NCBI GenBank assembly: GCA_964575975.1
Contig: CAZNTU010000049.1
Location: forward strand, 1-30,907
DNA: 30,907 nt
Direction of reading: 5' to 3'
Origin: G963674505 sp964575975
Lineage (GTDB): Bacteria > Desulfobacterota > Desulfobacteria > Desulfobacterales > SKZT01
Below are positions 14,908-23,020 of this stretch, piece by piece. Under the pieces are notes generated by a model. The model made no database searches, was not told the DNA's origin, and saw nothing but the letters and a program-made list of their open reading frames with translations. Position 1 is the stretch's first letter. Each line of letters starts with the position of its first letter. A program made the translations under genes and the position numbers.

Positions 14908-16725
14908 TCAAGAAACGCTTTCATCCAAGTCCGGCAATTTTCTCAATCCGACGAATTCCAAAAGACCGTCCAACTGCTCCCGCGCGGACCAGAAAATTTC
15001 GTTTTCCCGGGCGTAGACTTCGGCGTCCCTGCTCAAGCCGTCGTGCGCGAACAGCCATAGCCGGACAGTGCGGCGTTCTTCCCCATCCATCAGAACGCGC
15101 CTTTGTTCAAGCAGTTTTTTCAGAACGCCTGTTCCGGTGCTGCGACCTTGCGTCCACTTGCTTTGACATACCCATTGCTCCGCCCCGGCCGCTCCGAGGA
15201 CGTCGATTTCCCTGTCCTTGCCCGCTCCCGGTCGATGACGGTGTTCGACGTATACGAACATGTCCGGCATTTTCACGTCGTCCGGGCAATTGAAAAACCG
15301 TCCCGGCAAAATTTTCTTCTGCGAATTCCACAACACCTGGCTCATGTAAACTTCGGCAAGATATCCTTTGTATTCCCGTACGCGCCTTTGCAACAAATGA
15401 TACTTTTCCGTCAGTTCCTGCCGCACGCTTCGGGCGGATCGGCCTTCCACCTCTACCCGCCCCCACACTCGTAAAAACTCGAGCATTATGGGGTCCTTCA
15501 CCCGGCGGAACCACTCGCCCAGCTCCAAATATTCAATCAGATCTCCTCTGGATAGAAGCGCGAGGACCTCGCGAACAGCGTCCAAGGAAACTTCCTTTCG
15601 TTCCCTGGCCACGATCTCGTCGCGAATTTTTTCGACGTTCAGACGTCCGCCTTTTTCATCCTCGGTGTTTTCGTCCAGAGCGGACAGGTACAACACCCAT
15701 TTTGTAATGCCATAGCCGTTGATCCTGCGAATCCACCGGTTCACTTGGTCGAGAAGTTCGCCCCAAATGAATCCGGAAGAGATGTCGACGGCCAGAAGCT
15801 GGTTCAAGACCTGTTCGTTTTCGACGGCTTGGTTGCGTTCGGCCGCTTGTTGAATCAAAGCGACGATATAGAAAGGGTTGCCGCCGCAACGCAGGGCCAC
15901 TGCCGGGGCCATTGTTTCGGGAATCTCCACTCCGTAGAAGCGCGCGGCTCTCGAAGCGAGTTCCGCTCCATGATATTCGGTCAACGCGCGGATTTCACGA
16001 CTCCTGAATCTTCCGAACAACGCGCCGCGGCCGATGATTTCTCTCGCGAGAATACTCATGGCCGAACCTGTAACGAAATGCGGGCAGTTAGGGGATTCCA
16101 CGGCTTCCTGCATGAATCCGGCCATGTCGAAATCGTACTGGGGAAGCCTCGTGTTCTGGAATTCGTCCAAAAATACCACGGAGGTGGAATCGTCGATGTC
16201 GGCGACTCTCCGGGGCGTCTCCAGCGCAGTCTTGTGTGGGAGGGTGCTGTCGCCGCCGCAAACGGATTCGTACTTGGTCAGGATCAGGTCCAAGGTCCCG
16301 GTGAATCGATACAGCCGTCGGGATGCTTCGACGGCCGAAATCAAGTTGTGGCCTTCCAGTTCTTCCGTCACCAAGCTAGGCTGGCGCGTCAAGAACCCGA
16401 CGTAAAACCGAATATAGTTTTCGAGGTAAAGTTTCGCGAAGTCCCTTTGCCCGACCGGTCCTTCCGGAAAGCTGAAATAGACGGGGATTGCGACGTCGGA
16501 GGCGCCTGGGTCCTGCTCGAAAAAAAGACGGTTGACCACTCGTTTGAAAATTTCGGTCTTGCCCATTCGCCGCTGGCCCAGCAGCACCGTGGACGAGGTC
16601 CTTCGGGCCACGGCCTTTAGCGCCGCCCCGTAGAACCAATCCAGAAATTCGGCCCGGTCCGTGTAAACTTCCTCGGGAACCAAGGGTTTTACGACCCAGG
16701 GCGAGTCCTTTTTGGATGATTTCAT
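14908..16725 (-). CDS. P-loop ATPase with C-terminal PD-(D/E)XK-like nuclease domain (archaeal-ATPase/DUF234-like)
   Basis: A 605-residue soluble protein. The N-terminal NTPase has Walker A GQRRMGKT (50-57), Walker B VVFLDE (183-188) and a sensor-like VTGSAMSIL (218-225), as in the ATPase_2 branch of STAND/AAA+ proteins. A helical, winged-helix-like middle follows (about 320-445). The C-terminus has the layout of a PD-(D/E)XK nuclease: E458 in a GYLAEVYMSQVL helix, D508 in REIDVLG and Q521-S-K523 in WVCQSKW. Many relatives of this class are accessory genes of unknown role. It lies 36 bases behind recN on the same strand with GGAG before ATG 16725, so co-transcription is likely. A role in DNA repair or defence is possible but not shown. 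Confidence 0.75.
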   Translation of the reverse strand: MKSSKKDSPWVVKPLVPEEVYTDRAEFLDWFYGAALKAVARRTSSTVLLGQRRMGKTEIFKRVVNRLFFEQDPGASDVAIPVYFSFPEGPVGQRDFAKLYLENYIRFYVGFLTRQPSLVTEELEGHNLISAVEASRRLYRFTGTLDLILTKYESVCGGDSTLPHKTALETPRRVADIDDSTSVVFLDEFQNTRLPQYDFDMAGFMQEAVESPNCPHFVTGSAMSILAREIIGRGALFGRFRSREIRALTEYHGAELASRAARFYGVEIPETMAPAVALRCGGNPFYIVALIQQAAERNQAVENEQVLNQLLAVDISSGFIWGELLDQVNRWIRRINGYGITKWVLYLSALDENTEDEKGGRLNVEKIRDEIVARERKEVSLDAVREVLALLSRGDLIEYLELGEWFRRVKDPIMLEFLRVWGRVEVEGRSARSVRQELTEKYHLLQRRVREYKGYLAEVYMSQVLWNSQKKILPGRFFNCPDDVKMPDMFVYVEHRHRPGAGKDREIDVLGAAGAEQWVCQSKWTQGRSTGTGVLKKLLEQRRVLMDGEERRTVRLWLFAHDGLSRDAEVYARENEIFWSAREQLDGLLEFVGLRKLPDLDESVS

Positions 16726-16761
16726 GGCGCTCCTTCGATAAATTGTTACGACAACTCCCTA

Positions 16762-18312
16762 CTACGCCTCCTTCGAACCCGCCTTCCTCCCGTTCAGCAG
16801 CTCGGCCGCATGCTCCATCGCGCCCCGCGTGATCTCCACCCCCCCGAGCATTCTGGCCAATTCCCGAACCCGATCTTCCTCCCCTACCGGTTCGATCACC
16901 GTACGGGTCCTTCTGTCGTGTACATGCTTGGAAATGCGGAAATGATGGTCTCCGAACTTGGCGATCTGGGGAAGATGGGTGATGCAGATGACCTGGCATC
17001 GCTTTGAAAGCGCGTAAAGCTTTTTCCCCACCATTTCGGCCACGTCTCCCCCGATACCCGCGTCCACTTCGTCGAATACCACCGTCTCCACGGAATCGGT
17101 CTTCGCCAGAATGGCCTTCAGGACAAGGACGATTCTGGAAAGCTCCCCGCCCGACGCGATGGCTGCAAGGGGTTTCATCTCCTCCCCCACGTTGGGCGAA
17201 ATCGTGAACTCCGCCTTGTCCATGCCGTTTTCTCCGATGGCNNNNNNNNNNNNNNNNNNNNNNNNNNNNNNNNNNNNNNNNNNNNNNNNNNNNNNNNNNN
17301 NNNNNNNNNNNNNNNNNNNNNNNNNNNNNNNNNNNNNNNNNCGGGCCAGCACGTCCTCGATGGTCTTGCCGTATTTTCTTTTCAGCTTCCGGATCAGTTC
17401 CAGGCGCTCCTCGATTTCCCTGAGACGGTCTTCGTCCATTTCCAGCGAATCCGTGTAGGACTTGAGTTCGCGGCTGATGTCCTCGATCTGGTAGGCCGCG
17501 TCCGCGAGCCCCTTGACCATCGGTGACAGAACCGGATCGATTTCCGAGACTTTCTCCATGGATTTGCAGGTCTCGACCACGGTTTCCACAACTGCCCCCG
17601 GCATTCCATAGAGGCTTTCGTACGCCCTGTCAACGGTTTGCAGCAACAGCTCCGCGTTTCTCAGCTTCGCCAACTCGCGCTCCAGTTCCTCGTCCTCGCC
17701 TGGCGAAAGCGACGCCTCCAAAATTTCCCGCTTTTGATATTTCAATAGTTCCAGTTGTTCGGTCCGACGGTCCTCCTTGCTGGTCAGTCTTTGCAATTCG
17801 GAAATCGAGGGAAGAATCATGCGGTAGAGTTCCTTTACCTTCTCCCGTTTGCCCAGCAACCCGGAGAACTGGTCCAGTATGTCCAAATGAAGGTCTTCCT
17901 TCAAAAGGCCCTGATGGGCATGCTGCCCCGAGATGCTGGCCAGGTTTTCCGTGATTTCGTTCAGGGCCTGCATTGTGGACAATCGCCCGTTTATATACAC
18001 CTTGTGCCTGTCGGACCGGGAGATGCTTCTTCGGACGATCAGGCCCTCGGAAGGATCGAATCCTTGCAGTTCCATGTTCTTTGCCGGTTCGCTCCCGGCA
18101 GATATTTCGAAGAGAGCTTCCAATTCGGCGGTTTCGGCTCCGGTGCGGACAAGCTTCGAGTTGGCGCGACCGCCCAGGAGAAGATTCACTGCGTCGATGA
18201 CGATCGATTTTCCGGCCCCGGTCTCCCCGCTCAAAACGGTAAGGCCGTCCGAAAAAGAAATTCTCATGTCGTCGATTATGGCAAAATTTTTGATGGAAAG
18301 TTCGGCAAGCAT
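16762..18312 (-). CDS. recN: DNA repair protein RecN (interrupted by an assembly gap)
   Basis: An SMC-like ATPase for double-strand break repair. The N-terminus has Walker A GETGAGKS (29-36); the visible middle is coiled-coil with a SGQHAHQ motif near residue 140. The C-terminal lobe has the ABC signature IASGGELSRI, Walker B VVFDEVDAGIGG and the THLPQIAKFGDHH segment. A run of 100 N (17242-17341) cuts the second coiled-coil. The visible sequence codes for 482 residues; aligning by eye with E. coli RecN, about 75-85 are missing, which would give a normal length near 560. The frame agrees on both sides of the gap, so the gene is probably intact. ATG 18312 lies 16 bases downstream of a good -10 box. 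Confidence 0.95.
   Translation of the reverse strand: MLAELSIKNFAIIDDMRISFSDGLTVLSGETGAGKSIVIDAVNLLLGGRANSKLVRTGAETAELEALFEISAGSEPAKNMELQGFDPSEGLIVRRSISRSDRHKVYINGRLSTMQALNEITENLASISGQHAHQGLLKEDLHLDILDQFSGLLGKREKVKELYRMILPSISELQRLTSKEDRRTEQLELLKYQKREILEASLSPGEDEELERELAKLRNAELLLQTVDRAYESLYGMPGAVVETVVETCKSMEKVSEIDPVLSPMVKGLADAAYQIEDISRELKSYTDSLEMDEDRLREIEERLELIRKLKRKYGKTIEDVLAXXXXXXXXXXXXXXXXXXXXXXXXXXXXXXXXXXAIGENGMDKAEFTISPNVGEEMKPLAAIASGGELSRIVLVLKAILAKTDSVETVVFDEVDAGIGGDVAEMVGKKLYALSKRCQVICITHLPQIAKFGDHHFRISKHVHDRRTRTVIEPVGEEDRVRELARMLGGVEITRGAMEHAAELLNGRKAGSKEA
17242..17341. other. Assembly gap of exactly 100 N inside recN
   Basis: All 100 bases are N, the customary fixed-length scaffold filler. 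Both flanks belong to the same gene, strand and reading frame, so the join itself is believable, but the true length is probably about 225-255 bases judging from missing RecN residues. Confidence 0.97.
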
Positions 18313-18327
18313 CTCTACAGCTTCTAA

Positions 18328-18355
18328 TTTATAGAGTTCATTGGCGGACGATCAA
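18328..18355 (-). promoter_or_regulatory. Putative sigma-70 promoter of recN
   Basis: On the minus strand TTGATC (18355-18350) and TATAAA (18333-18328) are separated by 16 bases, giving four and five matches to the -35 and -10 consensus. Transcription would begin only a few bases before the ATG at 18312. No known LexA box of the E. coli or Bacillus type overlaps it. Confidence 0.5.
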
Positions 18356-18385
18356 ACCGTCCAATTTATTCCACAAGTAAACCTG

Positions 18386-18401
18386 TTTGTAAAGTTACAA
18401 A
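18386..18401. promoter_or_regulatory. 16-base palindrome between recN and the PanP-like gene
   Basis: TTTGTAA-AG-TTACAAA is a perfect two-fold symmetric site with 7-base arms, in the 203-base divergent region. It is 31 bases upstream of the recN -35 box and 115 bases upstream of the decarboxylase ATG, so it may bind a dimeric regulator of either gene. The regulator is not identifiable. Confidence 0.4.
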
Positions 18402-18515
18402 TATATGCGCGGCCCGGATGGAAATCCACCTTGCGAAAAGTCGCCAAGAAAAAAACGCGTCCGACATCGCGAAGACTCTTTTCAACATCGACAAGCCGTG
18501 ATAAGGAGACGTTCC

Positions 18516-20177
18516 ATGAATTCGGAGCATTCGACATCGCACAAGAGACTGGTCGCCGATTGGCAGGCGCTGATGCGCACGTTCATCCGCCCGGAGGACG
18601 ACAAGGCCCGAGCCACTCTCCTCAAGTACATGGACCAGATACTGTTTGGACTTCACGAGTTTTTGAAGAACAACGTGGGGTTCACCGAGGAAATTCCGTT
18701 AAAGGAACTAGGCCGGCGCTTCAAGGACACCCAGATCGGGGAACACCCGGAAAAGAAGCTCGCGGACGTGATCACCGACCTTGTCGAGGACATCGCCCCC
18801 TACGCCGTGAACGTGGCCTCCCCTTATTTCGTGGGCCACATGACCTCGGCCATCCCTTTTTTCATGGTACATTTGAAGACCATCGCGGCCGCCTTGAACC
18901 AGAACGTGGTCAAGCTGGAAACTTCCAAGGTCGTGTCCGTACTGGAAAAACAGGTCCTGGCCAAGATTCACAGGCTCGTTTTCCGTAGAAGCGAGGACTT
19001 CTACCAGGAGCACGTGCAGAACGCCGACACCACGCTAGGGGTTTTCGTCGAGGACGGTACTCTCGCGAATTTAACGGCGCTTTGGGTGGCTCGCAATACG
19101 ATTCTTGGGCCGAAGAACGGTTTCAAGGGAGTGGAGGCCGAAGGCATCGACGCCGCGTACAAAGCCCATGGCATCGAACGGCTGGTTGTGCTGGTTTCGG
19201 CCTTGCACCACTATTCGCTGAAAAAATCCGCCGGCGTTTTAGGGATAGGCAACGAGAACGTCATTTCCGTGGATTTGGACGACAACAACCGAATCGATAT
19301 AGGGGCCTTGGAACGAGCGGTGGCCAAGTACGGGAAAAAGGGCGGGGGATCGAAAATCATGGCCGTCGTGGGAATCGCCGGCGCCACGGAAACCGGCACG
19401 GTAGACCCCTTGAGGAAAATGGCCGAGATATGCGGGAAGAACAAAATCCACTTTCACGTGGACGCCGCCTGGGGAGGACCGACTCTCGTGTCGGAAAAGT
19501 ACGGCAAGTTTCTGGACGGCATTCAGCTGGCCGATTCGGTAACCATCGACGGCCACAAGCAATTCTACATGCCCATGACATGCGGCATGGTGTATTTCAA
19601 GGACCCCGCCCGCATGGACGCGGTCCGATACCACTCCAACTACGTGATAAGACCGGGGTCGGCCGACTTGGGAATCAAATCTCTGGCCGGTTCCAGGGAG
19701 GCGGTTTCCCTGGTGCTCGACAGCGCCTTGAAAATCATGGGCGCGAGAGGCTACGCTCTTCTGATCGACCACGGTGTCGAAACCGCCCGCGAATTCGCCG
19801 ACGAGATCCGAAAGCGACACCTGTTTCAGCTCGTCACTGCGCCGGAACTGAACATCCTCACCTACCGGATTTGCTCGGAACCGGTCGCAGCGAAACTGCA
19901 AACGGCCGATCCCGACAAAAAACGCCTCGCGAACGATATGCTCAACGAAATCAATATTACCGTGCAGAGACTTCAGAGGGAGGCGGGCAACAGTTTCGTC
20001 TCCAGGACGACCCTGACCAGGGGAAAGCGATTCGGGGAGAATATCGTGGTGCTCAGGTCCGTTATCATGAACCCCATGACCACCATCGAAATTCTCCGCC
20101 AAATTCTGGACGAGCAGGAAAGAATCTTTCGTGCGGCGTTTCCGGACGAGTTTTCCTCCATTTTCGACATTTTTTGA
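18516..20177 (+). CDS. panP: PLP-dependent group II decarboxylase, PanP-like aspartate 1-decarboxylase
   Basis: A 553-residue fold-type I decarboxylase of the glutamate/aspartate group. It has ASPYFVGHMTSAIPF (101-115), GTLANLTAL (181-189), HVDAAWGG with the PLP-contacting aspartate (314-321), and the Schiff-base lysine K348 in TIDGHKQFYMP. The long conserved blocks resemble the PanP family, which makes beta-alanine from aspartate for pantothenate and coenzyme A in bacteria without the pyruvoyl enzyme PanD. Glutamate decarboxylase activity remains possible. ATG 18516 has ATAAGGAGA 6 bases upstream; open frame before it has no coding character. Its stop codon directly abuts the iorB stop on the other strand. 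Confidence 0.85.
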   Translation: MNSEHSTSHKRLVADWQALMRTFIRPEDDKARATLLKYMDQILFGLHEFLKNNVGFTEEIPLKELGRRFKDTQIGEHPEKKLADVITDLVEDIAPYAVNVASPYFVGHMTSAIPFFMVHLKTIAAALNQNVVKLETSKVVSVLEKQVLAKIHRLVFRRSEDFYQEHVQNADTTLGVFVEDGTLANLTALWVARNTILGPKNGFKGVEAEGIDAAYKAHGIERLVVLVSALHHYSLKKSAGVLGIGNENVISVDLDDNNRIDIGALERAVAKYGKKGGGSKIMAVVGIAGATETGTVDPLRKMAEICGKNKIHFHVDAAWGGPTLVSEKYGKFLDGIQLADSVTIDGHKQFYMPMTCGMVYFKDPARMDAVRYHSNYVIRPGSADLGIKSLAGSREAVSLVLDSALKIMGARGYALLIDHGVETAREFADEIRKRHLFQLVTAPELNILTYRICSEPVAAKLQTADPDKKRLANDMLNEINITVQRLQREAGNSFVSRTTLTRGKRFGENIVVLRSVIMNPMTTIEILRQILDEQERIFRAAFPDEFSSIFDIF

Positions 20178-20780
20178 TCATGCGAGGCCGGCGGCCTCGA
20201 AACCTGATCGGAAAGCCTTCAGGTTCATATCCATGAAAGCGGGGCGCGTGCGGGTCGTGATGGCTTCTTGCGCGTGTTCGGCCGTGACCGGCAAAATTCC
20301 CGTCCGAATCAACGCCCCCAGCAAAACCATGTTCACCGCCAGCACGCTTCCGGCCTCCTTGGCCATGGCGGCGGCGTCGAACGCGATCAACCTTTTCGTT
20401 TTTCTCGCGATATAGGCCTGCAATTCGTCAAGGTCCGGATATTTTCCCTTTCCGATGGATACGGTGAAGGGAGTAAGCGGGGCGAGGTTCGTGACGACCA
20501 CCGTTTCAGAGTTGCATTTTTTAAGCGCCCGAAGAGTTTCCAACGGTTCGAAGCCTACCAGAAGGTCGGCCTCGCCGTCGGAGATGATGGTGCTTTCAGC
20601 GTCTCCGAAAACGATTGCCGACTCCACCACGCCTCCTCGCTGGGCCATGCCGTGAATTTCGCTCATGCGCACCGGAATGTCGGCCAGAAGGGCCGCCTCT
20701 CCCAAAACGCGGGACGCCAAAAGGTTTCCCTGGCCCCCCACCGCCACTATTATCAACCGTGTTGCATTCATATGTGTCAT
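20178..20780 (-). CDS. iorB: Indolepyruvate ferredoxin oxidoreductase beta subunit
   Basis: A 200-residue gamma-type 2-oxoacid oxidoreductase domain with RLIIVAVGGQGNLLASRVLGEAA, EIHGMAQRGGVVESAIVFG, and DLLVGFEPLETLRAL, all typical of IorB. Together with IorA it oxidatively decarboxylates aryl pyruvates (indole-, phenyl-, hydroxyphenylpyruvate) to acyl-CoA, reducing ferredoxin. ATG 20780 is preferred because of AGGA 5 bases upstream; ATG 20771 (three codons later) and TTG 20813 are weaker. It starts 36 bases after the iorA stop, so the two are co-transcribed. Confidence 0.94.
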   Translation of the reverse strand: MTHMNATRLIIVAVGGQGNLLASRVLGEAALLADIPVRMSEIHGMAQRGGVVESAIVFGDAESTIISDGEADLLVGFEPLETLRALKKCNSETVVVTNLAPLTPFTVSIGKGKYPDLDELQAYIARKTKRLIAFDAAAMAKEAGSVLAVNMVLLGALIRTGILPVTAEHAQEAITTRTRPAFMDMNLKAFRSGFEAAGLA

Positions 20781-20816
20781 GTCCGTCCTGTCCGGATTGT
20801 TTCCGGAAAACAAGTG

Positions 20817-22676
20817 TTATTTGGATTCCTCTTTCAAGGGCAAAATCGCGTGTTCGGGACAAATCTGGGCGCAAAGGGTGCATCCGACGCAAATGTCCGG
20901 ATCGATCTGCGCTTTTTCGTCCTGGATGTAAAACGCGGGGCACGCCAGTTCGTCGATGCAATTCCTGTGGTTTTTGCACTTCTCGGATATGTAGAAGGGC
21001 TTTCCGACAAGTTTTTTCAATCCCTTCGCGTAAAGGGTGCAAATCTCCTTGGAGATGATCACGGAAACCCCCTCGAATTCGATGGCATCGCGGATCGCCT
21101 GGATGCTCTTCTTCACCCTGTAAGGCCGGATAACCTCCACGTGGCACACGCCCAGGGCTCGGACCACGTTCTCGATGGAAACCTGACCGTAGCCTTCGCA
21201 TTTGAGCTGGCCCATGTCCACGCCGGGATGGGGTTGGTGTCCCGTCATGGCGGTCGTGCCGTTGTCGAGGATCACCAGCGTCATATTATGGTTGTTGAAC
21301 ACCGCGTTGATCAGAGGCGGTATACCTGAATGGAAAAAGGTGGAGTCCCCGATGAACGCGATCACTTTCTTGTCGGTGGCTTTGGAGAAACCGCAAGATG
21401 TTCCCGCCGACGACCCCATGCACAGGAGAAAGTCGGCCATGGAAAGCGGCGGAAGCACCCCCAGCGTGTAGCACCCGATATCCGTGGGATATATGGTGGC
21501 CTTGCCCTCTGCCGCCTTCTTCACGGCATAGTACGTCGCCCTGTGGGAACATCCCGCGCAAAGGTTCGGCGGGCGTTGCGGGAGTTCTGGAGCGTCGGAC
21601 GTGTCCACGGGGACGACCGGCTCGTATTCGAACCCGAAATGCTTGGCCATGTTGGCGCGGACCATTGCCGGGTCGAACTCGTACAGCCTGGAAAAAAGGT
21701 CCTCGGCCTTGCCTTTGATCGGGATTGCAATACCCGCTTCCTGCGCGATAGCCTTTACGCTCTCCTCCATGTAGGGCTCGCCTTCCTCGATTACCAGAAC
21801 CTTTTCGCACCCTTTCAGGAACTCGGTCACCAGGCCCTTGGGCATGGGATGCGAAAAGCCGACGCGCAAGATTTTGACGCGGCCGTCGGCCTTCAAGTCT
21901 TTCACGGCGTCGCGGGCGTAATTGTAGCTCACACCGTTGGCGATGACGCCGAACGGGCCTCCGCCCTCGACAAGGTTGTACTTGCTCGTCTCCGAGATTT
22001 CGGCGGCGGCGGCTTGGTTTTCGAGCAACTTTTTGTGCAGATTTCTGGAAACTGCGGGAATGGTGACGAAGTTGAACGGGTCCTTCGAAAAGTCGCCTTT
22101 GGTTTTCGGCTCCGCGAGTTCGCCTAATGCGACAACGGCGTTGGAATGGTTGATGCGGGTGGTGGTGCGAAACAGCACGGGTTCCGCTAGCTTTTCCGAT
22201 AGCTCGAATGCGTACGCCACCATTTCCCTGGATTCGGCGACGGAGGACGGCTCCAGCATGGGAAGGCCGGAAATCTTGGCGTAATATCGATTGTCCTGCT
22301 CGTTTTGGCTCGAGAACATGAACGGATCGTCGGCCGTCAGGATGACAAGCCCGGCTTTCACCCCGACGTACGCCAGGGTCATTAGAACGTCGGCAGCCAC
22401 GTTCAGCCCCACGTGCTTCATGATCGCCATGCTTCGGACACCCGAGTTGGCCGCGGCCGCCGCTACCTCCATGGCCACTTTCTCGTTTGTGCTGTATTCG
22501 AAATAGAGCGGCGATTCCTTGGCGATTTGAAAAAAGTTCGCGGATATCTCGGAGGACGGAGTTCCGGGGTACGTCGCGGCGACCGCGACCCCGGCCTCGA
22601 GCGCCCCGCGGGCGATGGCCTCATTCCCCAGCAACAGCATTTTCTTGCCGGATTCCCGAGTCAGTAGTTTATGCAT
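20817..22676 (-). CDS. iorA: Indolepyruvate ferredoxin oxidoreductase alpha subunit
   Basis: A 619-residue protein with the IorA order of domains: an N-terminal pyrimidine-binding domain (GNEAIARGALEAGV, YPGTPSSEI), a transketolase-C-like middle, and a thiamine-diphosphate domain (LCAGCSHRATYYA, IGDSTFFHSGIPPL with the Mg2+ aspartate, ILDNGTTAMTGHQPHPG). The C-terminus is a two-cluster ferredoxin domain, C567/C573/C579 and C596-x2-C599-x2-C602-x3-C606. It ferments or oxidises aromatic amino acids via their 2-oxoacids. ATG 22676 is chosen by homology start (MHKLL) with TAGGGTG upstream. iorB follows; no aryl-CoA ligase gene is adjacent. Confidence 0.96.
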   Translation of the reverse strand: MHKLLTRESGKKMLLLGNEAIARGALEAGVAVAATYPGTPSSEISANFFQIAKESPLYFEYSTNEKVAMEVAAAAANSGVRSMAIMKHVGLNVAADVLMTLAYVGVKAGLVILTADDPFMFSSQNEQDNRYYAKISGLPMLEPSSVAESREMVAYAFELSEKLAEPVLFRTTTRINHSNAVVALGELAEPKTKGDFSKDPFNFVTIPAVSRNLHKKLLENQAAAAEISETSKYNLVEGGGPFGVIANGVSYNYARDAVKDLKADGRVKILRVGFSHPMPKGLVTEFLKGCEKVLVIEEGEPYMEESVKAIAQEAGIAIPIKGKAEDLFSRLYEFDPAMVRANMAKHFGFEYEPVVPVDTSDAPELPQRPPNLCAGCSHRATYYAVKKAAEGKATIYPTDIGCYTLGVLPPLSMADFLLCMGSSAGTSCGFSKATDKKVIAFIGDSTFFHSGIPPLINAVFNNHNMTLVILDNGTTAMTGHQPHPGVDMGQLKCEGYGQVSIENVVRALGVCHVEVIRPYRVKKSIQAIRDAIEFEGVSVIISKEICTLYAKGLKKLVGKPFYISEKCKNHRNCIDELACPAFYIQDEKAQIDPDICVGCTLCAQICPEHAILPLKEESK

Positions 22677-22744
22677 TTGTGTACACCCTAAAAATTTCAA
22701 AATTCGAATAAATTTGATTTTTCGGACGAAAAAACCAGCGGAAG

Positions 22745-22772
22745 CATATAACAGGCCGCGTTTGGCTGTAAA
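22745..22772 (-). promoter_or_regulatory. Putative promoter of iorAB
   Basis: On the minus strand TTTACA (22772-22767) is followed after 16 bases by TATATG (22750-22745), preceded by TGT, which makes an extended -10. It would start transcription about 60 bases before the iorA ATG. Confidence 0.4.
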
Positions 22773-22910
22773 GTTTTTTTTTGCGCAAGAGTTGCTTTCT
22801 ACTTCAAGTCGAAAGTCGAGTTTTTTCGTTCGCGAAAATTTCTCTACCGAAGCCCTCGAGGACAACCGGAGCCTCCAACTCTGGTCCGACCCGTCATAGA
22901 ATTAATATTC

Positions 22911-22940
22911 TTTACAAATATCGGGGGTTTGAATTAATAT
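22911..22940 (+). promoter_or_regulatory. Putative promoter of the rdgB-gatB gene run
   Basis: TTTACA (22911-22916, five of six -35 matches) and TAATAT (22935-22940, four of six -10 matches) are 18 bases apart, about 80 bases before the rdgB ATG. Confidence 0.45.
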
Positions 22941-23020
22941 AAGCGAACTTTGAAAACAATGACTGAAAAGATTGCGGTCCCTTTGAAGTTCCGACTTTTG
23001 GGGGTCGTGGGAGAATATGC

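Larger units (their letters stand above)
22677..23020. other. Divergent intergenic region iorA / rdgB (344 bases)
   Basis: No gene or structured RNA was recognised. The region holds the two promoter candidates listed separately and a direct repeat GAATTAATAT at 22899-22908 and 22931-22940, whose starts are 32 bases apart (about three helical turns). The second copy coincides with the -10 region proposed for rdgB, so the repeats could bind one regulator on the same face of the DNA. Confidence 0.6.

Noticed and set aside
14702..14911. Minus-strand frame of 69 codons right after the ATPase, with a TTG overlapping its stop
   Set aside because: Its protein is mainly a translation of the perfect hairpin and has no recognisable character; the overlap is probably chance.
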